Source: an uncultured bacterium (GTDB lineage Bacteria; Planctomycetota; UBA1135). From it: 43,778 nucleotides of DNA. The position numbers and the translations under genes were made by a program. Numbering within the stretch: position 1 is the stretch's first letter; the number at the start of each line of letters is the position of its first letter. The stretch lies in NCBI GenBank assembly GCA_937919925.1, contig CALFOT010000052.1, positions 1 to 43,778 of the forward strand, read 5' to 3'. This document shows positions 16,836-23,955 of this stretch, one piece after another. Under the pieces are notes generated by a model. It did no database searches, had not been told where the DNA came from, and was given only the letters and a program-made list of their open reading frames with translations.

Positions 16836-17060
16836 ATGCACATCAGCATCACTTACTGCGGGGTTTGAAACTACCTACCACGGGCGGCCAGTTTGGCTGC
16901 CGAGTTGCAACAAGCCTTGGGGGTCAGCGCCCAGCTCATTGAGGGCGGCGGGGGTATTTTTGACGTGCGCGTGGATGGCGCCATGATCTACTTCAAGTTT
17001 GATGAAGGGGATCGCCATCCGCATCCGGGGGAAGTACTCGCGCGGATTTTGGCCTTGTAG
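16836..17060 (+). CDS. SelW-like (Rdx family) selenoprotein with in-frame UGA
   Basis: Reading the TGA at 16866-16868 as selenocysteine gives a 74-residue protein that opens MHISITYCGV-U-NYLPRA and ends at TAG 17058-17060. The redox motif is C8-G-V-U11, the same layout as the Y-C-G-A-U-G-Y of animal SelW. Beyond the UGA the reading continues exactly as in the Rdx family (SelW/SelT/SelH, thioredoxin-like fold): an amphipathic helix LPRAASLAAELQQALG, then GGGGIFDVRVDG, a short strand IYFKFDEGD and the closing helix HPHPGEVLARIL. Cys homologues carry CxxC here. TGA is a true stop elsewhere in the window, so the genetic code is standard. A SECIS-like hairpin follows the UGA. The likely role is a small thiol/selenol oxidoreductase. 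It is divergent from the cytochrome gene and ends six bases from the convergent MATE gene. Confidence 0.85.
16883..16901 (+). promoter_or_regulatory. Bacterial SECIS-like hairpin
   Basis: GGCGGCCA (16883-16890) and TGGCTGCC (16894-16901) form an 8-bp stem with one G-U pair and a GUU loop. Counting from the UGA, 22 bases separate it from the loop. As I recall the bacterial SECIS consensus, it asks for a short stem, an apical loop with a G in the first two positions, and roughly 16-37 bases from UGA to loop; this hairpin meets all three. It lies within the coding sequence, as in bacteria. Confidence 0.65.
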
Positions 17061-17066
17061 AACGCG

Positions 17067-18470
17067 TTAATCCACAAGTGGCGTGGCGGACTGTTGCAGC
17101 GGATGACTTTCTTTCACTAGGCGTTTTTGCATCCAGGCACCGCTGTGCCAGCGTGCCAAAAAGATGCCGGCGCCAACGAAGATTTCAGCGGACCAGGCGA
17201 ACCAAATGTGGACCACGTTGCCGTGAAAAATGTAAACCACCGCAAGAGCGAGTGGAATGCTCAATAACCAAGTGCACAAAATGCCGGTCCACATCACCCA
17301 GATGTGATCACCCGCGGCGCGCAGTGCGAAGCGGAAGGCCACTTGGAAGGCGTCGCCAAGCTGCCATAGCGCACAAGCTGCCAACACCCCTCTGCCCAGG
17401 TTGAGTGCATGTTCGAGCGCCACTGGATCTTCATCCTTGAGGAAGAGGCCCGCAAGTTCGCGGCCGAAGATCAAGTAAATGAGCGCCATCGTTAGCATGA
17501 ATGGAATCATGATTTCGAGGGTGCTGCGCACCGTGCGCCTGACTGCATCCAACTTCAATTCACCGACGAATTTACCAATTAGCACGGATCCGGCATCGCC
17601 GATTGCAACCGCAGGTAATAGCGATAGGTGCACCAACTGAATGCCCGCATTGTGCACTGCGAGGGCGACTCCATCGGTGCGCCCGACAATAAATGTGATG
17701 GATAAAAAGGAGAGGGTTTCGAGTGAGAATTGAATGCCACCCGTGATGCCAACTTTCACCACCTCGCGCATGCGATCCCAATGCAAACGAAAGCTTGCGG
17801 AAGGGAGTTTGTGCTTCGGCTTGCATAAAAATAGAATCAGCAAAAAGCCACAGACATCGGTAAGGCCAGTGCCCAGTGCGGCACCATCTGCGCCCATCTT
17901 CGGCAAACCCCAATGGCCAAAAATCAGCGCGTAGTTCAAGACTACGTTCAGCGGGTGAACCAATAAATCCACTGCCATCGGCACGCGTGTTTTGCCGACG
18001 GAACGCATGTATTCAGCAATCGCGAAGGTGAGTAAGGAGGGCAGCAACCACTGCAGGCGAATGCGGAAGTAGCTAGTGCCAATCGCTTGCCCGGTTGCGG
18101 AGAGTTCCGTGTTGGCAGAGAGAAGCGCGAAGGCATTGGTGATGGGTGTGGCGAGTAGCAACAGCAGCACACCAGCAAAAAACGCCAAAGCAAAAGCATG
18201 GACGCCAAAGGAAAATGCCAAGCCGCGCTCGCCGGCACCCAAATATTGACTCACTAGCGGGCGCTGGCCGCGCAAAATGCCCCACGCGAAAGTCATCGCG
18301 AACCACACAGCAATCGCTGCAAAACCCACCGCACCGAGGGCTTCGGTGCCGAGTTGCCCAACCATGAGGGTGTCGACAAAACCCTTCAGCGTGAAGGACA
18401 CCATGGAGACGCCAATCGGCCACGCAAGGCGCATGACATCCCGGCGCGAGCCTGGGAGGGAGGAAGTCAT
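17067..18470 (-). CDS. MATE-family efflux transporter
   Basis: A polytopic membrane protein of 467 residues from this start, with about twelve hydrophobic segments in two similar halves. The N-terminal part reads RLAWPIGVSMVSFTLKGFVDTLMVGQLGTEALGAVG, the usual MATE start with the Asp in the first membrane helix region. A G-x-x-G-A-A-LGTGLTD stretch ends the first half (PKMGADGAALGTGL). MATE proteins export cationic drugs or metabolites in exchange for H+ or Na+. I chose the ATG at 18470 (MTSSLPGSRRD); an in-frame TTG at 18485 would add five residues. The gene is convergent with the selenoprotein gene, six bases apart, and divergent from the glycosyltransferase. Confidence 0.88.
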   Translation of the reverse strand: MTSSLPGSRRDVMRLAWPIGVSMVSFTLKGFVDTLMVGQLGTEALGAVGFAAIAVWFAMTFAWGILRGQRPLVSQYLGAGERGLAFSFGVHAFALAFFAGVLLLLLATPITNAFALLSANTELSATGQAIGTSYFRIRLQWLLPSLLTFAIAEYMRSVGKTRVPMAVDLLVHPLNVVLNYALIFGHWGLPKMGADGAALGTGLTDVCGFLLILFLCKPKHKLPSASFRLHWDRMREVVKVGITGGIQFSLETLSFLSITFIVGRTDGVALAVHNAGIQLVHLSLLPAVAIGDAGSVLIGKFVGELKLDAVRRTVRSTLEIMIPFMLTMALIYLIFGRELAGLFLKDEDPVALEHALNLGRGVLAACALWQLGDAFQVAFRFALRAAGDHIWVMWTGILCTWLLSIPLALAVVYIFHGNVVHIWFAWSAEIFVGAGIFLARWHSGAWMQKRLVKESHPLQQSATPLVD

Positions 18471-18509
18471 ACGAGTGGTAGGCAAGGCGGCATGGCGGGG
18501 AGTTGGACC

Positions 18510-18515
18510 TAGAAT
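18510..18515 (+). promoter_or_regulatory. -10 hexamer for the GT9 gene
   Basis: TAGAAT ends six bases before the GTG at 18522 (nine before the ATG at 18525). The spacing equals that of the other apparent leaderless starts and slightly favours GTG as the start codon. Confidence 0.42.
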
Positions 18516-18521
18516 AGCGTC

Positions 18522-19499
18522 GTGATGGAAGCCACCCTGTTGGTTGATACCTCCTTCCTCGGCGATGTTTTATGCGCCGAGCCGTTGGTGCGTGCTGCGA
18601 AACAGCAGTTTGGCGGTCCATTGGATTTTTTGACTTCCACCGGTGGCGCTGGGATGTTGGCTGGGCACCCCGATATACGCGAGCTTTTGGTGTACGACAA
18701 ACGCGGGGCGCAACGTGGGCTGGGTGGTTTGTTGCGGATGGCCAAAACGTTGCGCGCCAAACATTACGCGCGCGTGTTTTGCTCTCACCGATCGTGGCGC
18801 ACCGCCATGCTGTTGCGCCTCAGCGGCATCCCCGAGCGCGTGTGTTTTGAGAATGCCTCTGGCGCCTCGCTTTACACTCGCCGCGTTCCTTACCCCAAGG
18901 AACTGCATGAGATTGAACGCAACTTGGCGCTGATTGGCGGGGGAAGCTGGCAGCGGCCGCGCATTTTTCCGACGGCCGCCGAATGCGCGCGCGCGGCGAG
19001 TTTGGTGCCTGATTTTGGCTTTGTTGCGGTTGCCCCGGGCAGCATTTGGGCCACCAAGCGTTGGCCGGAGGAGCACTACGCTGCGCTGGTCCAGAATCTT
19101 GTGGCAGCCGGCCAGCGGGTCGTAATTTTGGGTGGGCCGGATGATTTGGAGTTGGGGAACTGCATCAGCGCCCCTGGAGTCCTCAATCTTTGCGGCCAAA
19201 CCAACCTTCGGGAGTCCTACGCCGTGCTGGAGCGCGCGGCGTGTCTCGTCACAAATGATTCTTCCCCGATGCACATGGGGGTGGCGGCGGACATTCCCGT
19301 GGTGGCGATTTACTGCAGCACGATCCCGGCCTTCGGTTTTTCTCCGCGCGGCCCGCGCGATCTGGTTTTGGAAGTTTTGGGGTTGGAGTGTCGCCCGTGC
19401 GGGATTCACGGCCACTCAACTTGCCCTGAAAAGCACTTCGATTGCGGCAAAAAAACGACTGTGCAATCTGTGCTGGCGGCGGTGCTGGAGCGGCTGTAG
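18522..19499 (+). CDS. Glycosyltransferase family 9 (heptosyltransferase-like)
   Basis: A 325-residue cytoplasmic enzyme with the GT-B layout of ADP-heptose:LPS heptosyltransferases. The N-terminal domain opens LLVDTSFLGDVLCAEPLVRA, with the conserved FLGD turn. The C-terminal domain has APGSIWATKRWPEEHYAALV, the VILGGPDD segment and NDSSPMHMGVAADIPVVAIY, the nucleotide-sugar binding end. Four Cys/His residues near the end (LECRPCGIHGHSTCPEKHFDC) resemble the CxxC-containing tail common in this family. It probably adds a heptose or similar sugar to lipopolysaccharide core, which supports a diderm. The start may be GTG 18522 or ATG 18525. The exact sugar cannot be read. Confidence 0.87.
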   Translation: MMEATLLVDTSFLGDVLCAEPLVRAAKQQFGGPLDFLTSTGGAGMLAGHPDIRELLVYDKRGAQRGLGGLLRMAKTLRAKHYARVFCSHRSWRTAMLLRLSGIPERVCFENASGASLYTRRVPYPKELHEIERNLALIGGGSWQRPRIFPTAAECARAASLVPDFGFVAVAPGSIWATKRWPEEHYAALVQNLVAAGQRVVILGGPDDLELGNCISAPGVLNLCGQTNLRESYAVLERAACLVTNDSSPMHMGVAADIPVVAIYCSTIPAFGFSPRGPRDLVLEVLGLECRPCGIHGHSTCPEKHFDCGKKTTVQSVLAAVLERL

Positions 19500-19515
19500 C
19501 CAGCGGCGGATTTCA

Positions 19516-19538
19516 CCCGGAAATGAATTCTTTTCGGG
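19516..19538 (+). terminator. Hairpin after the GT9 gene
   Basis: CCCGGAAA (19516-19523) pairs with TTTTCGGG (19531-19538), eight pairs with one G-T, around a 7-base loop. It lies 17 bases after the GT9 stop. No T run follows, so termination is possible but unproven. Confidence 0.4.
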
Positions 19539-19554
19539 AGCACAAGATGTTGTG

Positions 19555-19588
19555 GTTGTCTTGCTAGAACCCACTAGATTTCGACAAC
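19555..19588. promoter_or_regulatory. Interrupted inverted repeat upstream of nrdJ
   Basis: GTTGTC (19555-19560) and GACAAC (19583-19588) flank two CTAG tetramers (19564-19567, 19574-19577), so a nested dyad lies about 63 bases before the nrdJ ATG. It is followed by TTTT. It could be an operator for the reductase gene or a second hairpin ending the GT9 transcript. It does not match the NrdR box well, and I see no cobalamin-riboswitch B12 box. Confidence 0.35.
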
Positions 19589-19651
19589 TTTTGGGCTAGT
19601 AAGAAGCATTTTGAGCAGGTACTTTCCTTGCTCAAACAAAGCTCCCTTGCC

Positions 19652-22180
19652 ATGACCAAGTCTACGAAGAAATCGACCCCTAGCTCCCAGGAGCTGTCCT
19701 CCCCCCCCCAAGCTGTCCAAATGGATGGCCTCATCGAGCCAAAACTGTCCGAAAACTCGCGGACGGTGCTTGAAAACCGCTATCTCGCCAAAGATGGGCT
19801 CACCGGCGAAGTCAACGAGACCCCCAAAGGTCTTTTTTGGCGTGTCGCATCGGCCGTTGCCGCTCCGGAATATAAGGAGCTCGGCAAACCCGTCGGCGAT
19901 AAGTGGGCCAAGCGTTTTTACGAGTTGATGGCTACCGGCGTGTTTATGCCGAACTCACCCACCCTGATGAACGCCGGGCGTTCGATGGGCATGCTGTCCG
20001 CCTGTTTTGTGCTGCCCGTGGAAGATTCCATTGAGCAGATTTTTAACACCCTCAAGCACGTCGCGCTGATCCAAAAAGCCGGCGGCGGTACGGGTTTTAG
20101 TTTTGCGCGGTTGCGTCCGGATGGCGCGATTGTTTCCAGCTCCGGCGGCCGCACATCTGGGCCACTGTCGTTCATCGATGCCTTCAGCTCCGGCACCGAA
20201 GCCATCCAGCAGGGTGCCTTCCGTCGCGGTGCCAACATGGGCGTGATGCGTTGCGATCATCCCGATGTGATTGAGTTCCTGCGCGCCAAAGATGATTTGA
20301 ACCGTTGGACTAACTACAACATTTCCATCGCCGTCACCAACGCCTGGATGCAGAAAGTCGTGGATCATCCTGAGGAGCGCTTTGTGGTGGTGAACCCACA
20401 CGGCGGGCAAAAAGCGTGGATGCGTAAGACCACCGGACGTCGTTGTTCCGAAGGCGATTATGTGGCTTTTGCCGCCGGCGAAGGCGCCGAAGGAATTGCT
20501 TACTGGACTTACGGGGAAGTCATGGATCAAGTGATTCAACACGCGTGGCGCAATGGTGAGCCAGGCATGTTGTTCCTTGACCGCGCCAACGAAGACAACA
20601 TGGTGCCCAATCTTGGTACTTATGAAGCCACCAACCCATGTGGTGAGCAGTGGCTGTTGCCTTACGGTTCTTGCAACCTTGGCTCCATCAACCTCAACAC
20701 TTTCTACCGGAATGATGCCCCCGAGGCCGCCGGTTGGGAAGAGCGTATTAATTGGAAAGGATTTGATGCGGCGGTGCACGATTGCGTGCGCTTCTTAGAT
20801 GACGTCATCACGATCAACAACTATCCGATTGAAGAAATTCGTGAGCGCGCCGATCAAGAGCGCCGGATTGGCTTGGGGGTGATGGGTTTTGCTGATTTGC
20901 TCTACCAGCTTGGGGTGCGTTATGGCTCCGAGCAAAGTTTCTCGATTGCCCGCGCTTTCTCAGCGCGTTTGACCAACGAATCTCTGGTTGCTTCGGAGGC
21001 TCTTTGTGCCAAAGAAGGCCGCCCGCCCTTTACTGCATGGGAAGGCTCCAAGCCGCAGATGGACGGCCGTGCCAAGCGCCGTAACTCGCACGTCACGACG
21101 GTTGCTCCAACCGGCACGATTTCGATTATCGCTGCTTGTAGCGGCGGCATTGAGCCCTTGTTCAGCTTGGCGTTCCAACGTCAAGTGATGAAAAATTCGG
21201 ATGGCGTGCCCGTCATCATGAAGGAAATCAACGAGGATTTCCGCAACGCCCTGGAGCGCGCTGGCCATACCCCGAAACAAATCGAGCGCATCATTGATGT
21301 TGCTCTGGAAGACGGCAGCATTTCGGAAGCCGAACTTTCGTCGGAGCTGAAAGAGGTCTACGTGACCGCGCACGACGTCATTCCGCACGAGCACATCATG
21401 ATGCAAGCGGCATGGCAGAGTTCGATTGATAATGCAGTGTCAAAAACCATCAACTTGCCGCACGATAGTGAACAAGAAGATGTACGCACTGCTTATCTGT
21501 TAGCTTGGCGGGAAGGCTGTAAGGGTGTCACCGTTTACCGCGATGGTTGCCGTGAAATGCAGCCAATGGCGTTAAAGGAAAAAGCCGCAGTGGCGGTTGT
21601 TGCTCCCAGCGATGGGCGCATCAAGCCGGTCAAGTTGCCAGAAATCATGCCGAGTGTGCGCATTCGTCAGCTCACGCCATTCGGCAACATGCACGTCAAG
21701 ATTTCGGTGGATCCGCAGCGTGATCGTGAAATGGAGGTCTTCGCGCAACTCGGTAAAGGTGGCGATGTTGCCAACTCCGATTTGGAAGCCATCTGCCGCA
21801 TGATCTCTTTGTTCTTGCGTTGTGGCGGCGAGTTGAAGCTGTCGCTGGAGCAACTGGAAGGTATTGGTTCTTCGCTCACGGTTCCTAGTCGTGATGGCCG
21901 CATCATGTCGCTTGCCGATGGCTTAGCGAAGTCCTTGCAGCGCTACATGGATGTAAAGAAACGTTTTGGCTTGCATGCGATTTTGCTTGGCGAAATCTCT
22001 GCAGAGGATTTAGCCAACCCGAATCAGGCTACTGCTGAAAGCACTCCGAAAAAGTTGGGCCGTGCAGGCACAGGTACCGGCGGTGCGTTTAAGATTAAGT
22101 GCCCATCTTGTGAAGTTTCTAACCTCATTTTTGAGGAAGGATGCTGCAAGTGTATGGGGTGTGGTTACTCCCAATGTTAG
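19652..22180 (+). CDS. nrdJ: Adenosylcobalamin-dependent (class II) ribonucleotide reductase
   Basis: An 842-residue cytoplasmic enzyme that reduces ribonucleotides to deoxyribonucleotides with B12 as radical source and needs no oxygen. Active-site residues are all present. C118 (MLSACFV) and C341 (GSCNLGSINL) form the redox pair. N328-P-C330-G-E332 holds the thiyl radical Cys and its base. VAPTGTISIIAACSGGIEP is the phosphate-binding region. The C-terminus is a zinc-ribbon tail (CPSC, then CMGCGYSQC), which re-reduces the active site. An in-frame TTG at 19628 exists, but ATG 19652 starts the usual Lys/Ser-rich tail. No Shine-Dalgarno sequence is obvious. No nrdAB is seen in the window. The organism must make or import cobalamin. 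Confidence 0.95.
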   Translation: MTKSTKKSTPSSQELSSPPQAVQMDGLIEPKLSENSRTVLENRYLAKDGLTGEVNETPKGLFWRVASAVAAPEYKELGKPVGDKWAKRFYELMATGVFMPNSPTLMNAGRSMGMLSACFVLPVEDSIEQIFNTLKHVALIQKAGGGTGFSFARLRPDGAIVSSSGGRTSGPLSFIDAFSSGTEAIQQGAFRRGANMGVMRCDHPDVIEFLRAKDDLNRWTNYNISIAVTNAWMQKVVDHPEERFVVVNPHGGQKAWMRKTTGRRCSEGDYVAFAAGEGAEGIAYWTYGEVMDQVIQHAWRNGEPGMLFLDRANEDNMVPNLGTYEATNPCGEQWLLPYGSCNLGSINLNTFYRNDAPEAAGWEERINWKGFDAAVHDCVRFLDDVITINNYPIEEIRERADQERRIGLGVMGFADLLYQLGVRYGSEQSFSIARAFSARLTNESLVASEALCAKEGRPPFTAWEGSKPQMDGRAKRRNSHVTTVAPTGTISIIAACSGGIEPLFSLAFQRQVMKNSDGVPVIMKEINEDFRNALERAGHTPKQIERIIDVALEDGSISEAELSSELKEVYVTAHDVIPHEHIMMQAAWQSSIDNAVSKTINLPHDSEQEDVRTAYLLAWREGCKGVTVYRDGCREMQPMALKEKAAVAVVAPSDGRIKPVKLPEIMPSVRIRQLTPFGNMHVKISVDPQRDREMEVFAQLGKGGDVANSDLEAICRMISLFLRCGGELKLSLEQLEGIGSSLTVPSRDGRIMSLADGLAKSLQRYMDVKKRFGLHAILLGEISAEDLANPNQATAESTPKKLGRAGTGTGGAFKIKCPSCEVSNLIFEEGCCKCMGCGYSQC

Positions 22181-22187
22181 TGCTGGT

Positions 22188-22240
22188 GGCGCGGCGGGCT
22201 AGCTAGAAGTGCGGATTGCATTTTAGCTGCCCGCCGCGCC
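22188..22240 (+). terminator. Strong GC hairpin after nrdJ
   Basis: GGCGCGGCGGGC (22188-22199) and GCCCGCCGCGCC (22229-22240) form a perfect 12-bp stem, extended inward by AGCT/AGCT past one bulged T. It begins seven bases after the nrdJ stop. There is no immediate T run; a T5 lies 15 bases further on. A transcription stop or 3'-end protecting structure is likely. Confidence 0.6.
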
Positions 22241-22311
22241 CGGCCGCGGTGCTAGGATTTTTACCTAGCCGAATCCGGCTTCTCTCTCAAGCCTAAAGAG
22301 GATCCTGAATC

Positions 22312-22710
22312 ATGAGTGTCGTCAAAGAATTTAAAGAGTTTGCCATGCGCGGGAATGTCATGGACATGGCCGTCGGTATCGTCATTGGCGTTGCCTTCGG
22401 GAAAATCATTGCCTCCTTTGTTGCGGATGTGTTGATGCCTCCGCTGGGCATGTTACTGGGCAATGTCAACTTCACTGGCTTAGTGTTGATCTTGGAGGAG
22501 GCCACTTCCGACAAGCCGGCAGTGACTTTGAACTACGGCACCTTCCTCCAAACCTTGGTGGACTTCCTCATTATCGCCTTCGCCATCTTCATGGTGGTCA
22601 GAGGCATGAACAAGATGAAGAAGAAAGAGGAGCCCGCGCCAGCCGCGCCAGCAAAGCCTTCCAACGAGGAAGTGCTCTTGACTGAGATTCGCGACGCATT
22701 GCGTAAGTAG
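22312..22710 (+). CDS. mscL: Large-conductance mechanosensitive channel
   Basis: A 132-residue inner-membrane channel that opens as a last-resort safety valve under osmotic shock. The N-terminus [22 protein letters not shown] and the first pore helix with [21 protein letters not shown] are the MscL signature. A periplasmic loop follows (about 45-75), then TM2 (about 76-96, [17 protein letters not shown]) and a Lys/Glu helix with a Pro/Ala linker at the C-terminus. The length is typical. AGAGGA lies about nine bases before the ATG. With the MscS gene at 84-1247 the window has both main osmotic valves. Confidence 0.96.
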   Translation: MSVVKEFKEFAMRGNVMDMAVGIVIGVAFGKIIASFVADVLMPPLGMLLGNVNFTGLVLILEEATSDKPAVTLNYGTFLQTLVDFLIIAFAIFMVVRGMNKMKKKEEPAPAAPAKPSNEEVLLTEIRDALRK

Positions 22711-22747
22711 CCAACGATGCATGTAAGGCTCCATTAGAGCAAGCGCA

Positions 22748-23917
22748 TCATCCCTTAAACTCAGCCGCCGATTTCACAAAAGCAGCAATCGTTTTTTTGA
22801 CGTCGGCAGCGGTTTCGTAACCGCTGAAGGAAATACGCAACACGGAGTTGCGTAAGTCCGGGGCGAGGTGGATGGCGGCGAGTACGGCGGATTCGGAATG
22901 GCCGTGGGTGTTGCAAGCGGAACCACTCCCGACATAAACGCCGTTGCTTTCGAGGATGTGCAGGAAGGTTTCAGCGCGAATACCGGGCATGGCAATGGCG
23001 AGGACTGCACCGAGTTGTTCGGCGGTTTGTTCCGGGCCCAAAACGGTGAGGTCAGGGAAATATTCACGTAGACCAGTGAGTAACGCTTGGCGTCGGCTGT
23101 GTAAAAACTGCGGTTCCGCCAACATCAGTTCGCGGCGGGCTTTGGCGGCAGCGGCAAAAGCTGCAATACCCATGGTGTTTTCGGTCCCGCTGCGCAAACC
23201 ACCTTCATGGCCACCGCCGACAAAAAGTGGCTGTGGCAGGGGGGAACCTTCGCGCAACAAAAACGCTGCGCAGCCGCGCAAGCCGCCAAGTTTATGCGCC
23301 GCAACGGCGAAGCAATCCGCACCGAGTGCATCGAGGGCGGTGCTGCACTTGCCGACGGCTTGGATGGCGTCACAATGAAAAATAGCTTTGGGCGCCTTGT
23401 TGCGGACCAGCGATACGAGCTCCGCGATGGGATTGAGAGAGCCGATTTCATTGTTGGCCCACTGCAAGCTGATCATGGCGACATCTTCCGCGAGCATCGG
23501 GCCGAGCGCGGCGGCGGTCACGATGCCGCGCGCATCCACTGGGATGGTCTCTACCCGGAAGCCTTCCTTTTCGAGGACTTTGGCGGCCGCGCTGGAGGAC
23601 GGGTGTTCGATCGCGCCGACCAAAATCCGTGGGGTTACTGCCGGAAAACGCCCACGCACCGCGCGCGCCATTCCTTGAATACCAAGATGATTACTTTCGG
23701 TGCCGGTGGCCGTCCAAATGACGCGGTATTGCGCCGCGCCAAACGCCCGTTGCAGCGCGCGCCGACTCCGCTCGACGCTCCGTGCTGCCGTTGCACCCGC
23801 TTGGTGCAGCGATCCAGGATTGGCGTAAGCCGTTTCTACAGCAGCAGAAAAGGCGTCGAGTGCCACCTGCAAAGGAGGGGTGGTGGCGGCGTGATCCAGG
23901 TACAGCGGAGTTTCCAC
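22748..23917 (-). CDS. Cysteine desulfurase (NifS/IscS-type)
   Basis: A 389-residue PLP enzyme that takes sulfur from cysteine as a persulfide for Fe-S clusters, thiolation or other uses. It opens YLDHAATTPP. The PLP Lys is K209 in VAAHKLGG, with the preceding His. The mobile loop bears the catalytic Cys C335 in VGSGSACNTHGHSESAVL, the class I type. The start is GTG at 23917; a CACAAT hexamer ends six bases upstream, and there is no Shine-Dalgarno site. It is divergent from the M24 peptidase with 38 bases between starts. No isc/suf scaffold genes flank it, so the destination of the sulfur is unknown. Such enzymes can also release selenium from selenocysteine, of possible relevance to the selenoprotein in this window, but that link is a guess. 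Confidence 0.92.
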   Translation of the reverse strand: METPLYLDHAATTPPLQVALDAFSAAVETAYANPGSLHQAGATAARSVERSRRALQRAFGAAQYRVIWTATGTESNHLGIQGMARAVRGRFPAVTPRILVGAIEHPSSSAAAKVLEKEGFRVETIPVDARGIVTAAALGPMLAEDVAMISLQWANNEIGSLNPIAELVSLVRNKAPKAIFHCDAIQAVGKCSTALDALGADCFAVAAHKLGGLRGCAAFLLREGSPLPQPLFVGGGHEGGLRSGTENTMGIAAFAAAAKARRELMLAEPQFLHSRRQALLTGLREYFPDLTVLGPEQTAEQLGAVLAIAMPGIRAETFLHILESNGVYVGSGSACNTHGHSESAVLAAIHLAPDLRNSVLRISFSGYETAADVKKTIAAFVKSAAEFKG

Positions 23918-23923
23918 GCCAAC

Positions 23924-23929
23924 ATTGTG
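23924..23929 (-). promoter_or_regulatory. Candidate -10 hexamer for the cysteine desulfurase gene
   Basis: CACAAT on the minus strand (4 of 6) ends six bases before the GTG at 23917. It is weak on sequence, but the spacing matches the other leaderless candidates. Confidence 0.3.
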
Positions 23930-23941
23930 GCAGAACGTCCG

Positions 23942-23947
23942 TAGAAT
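23942..23947 (+). promoter_or_regulatory. -10 hexamer for the M24 peptidase gene
   Basis: TAGAAT ends eight bases before the ATG at 23956. There is no Shine-Dalgarno site, so the leader would be at most a few bases. Confidence 0.42.
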
Positions 23948-23955
23948 CGGGCTAC

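Noticed and set aside
16866-16868. Alternative genetic code with TGA as Trp or Gly
   Set aside because: TGA is used as a normal stop elsewhere in this window (for example 85-87, 31153-31155 and 43240-43242), and the residue aligns with Cys/Sec of the Rdx family.
19500-19651. Cobalamin riboswitch or NrdR box before nrdJ
   Set aside because: The gap is only 152 bases, no B12 box is present, and no convincing NrdR palindrome was found.
23782-23955. N-terminal extension of the M24 gene
   Set aside because: It overlaps the divergent cysteine desulfurase on the other strand, and the signal peptide starts at 23956.
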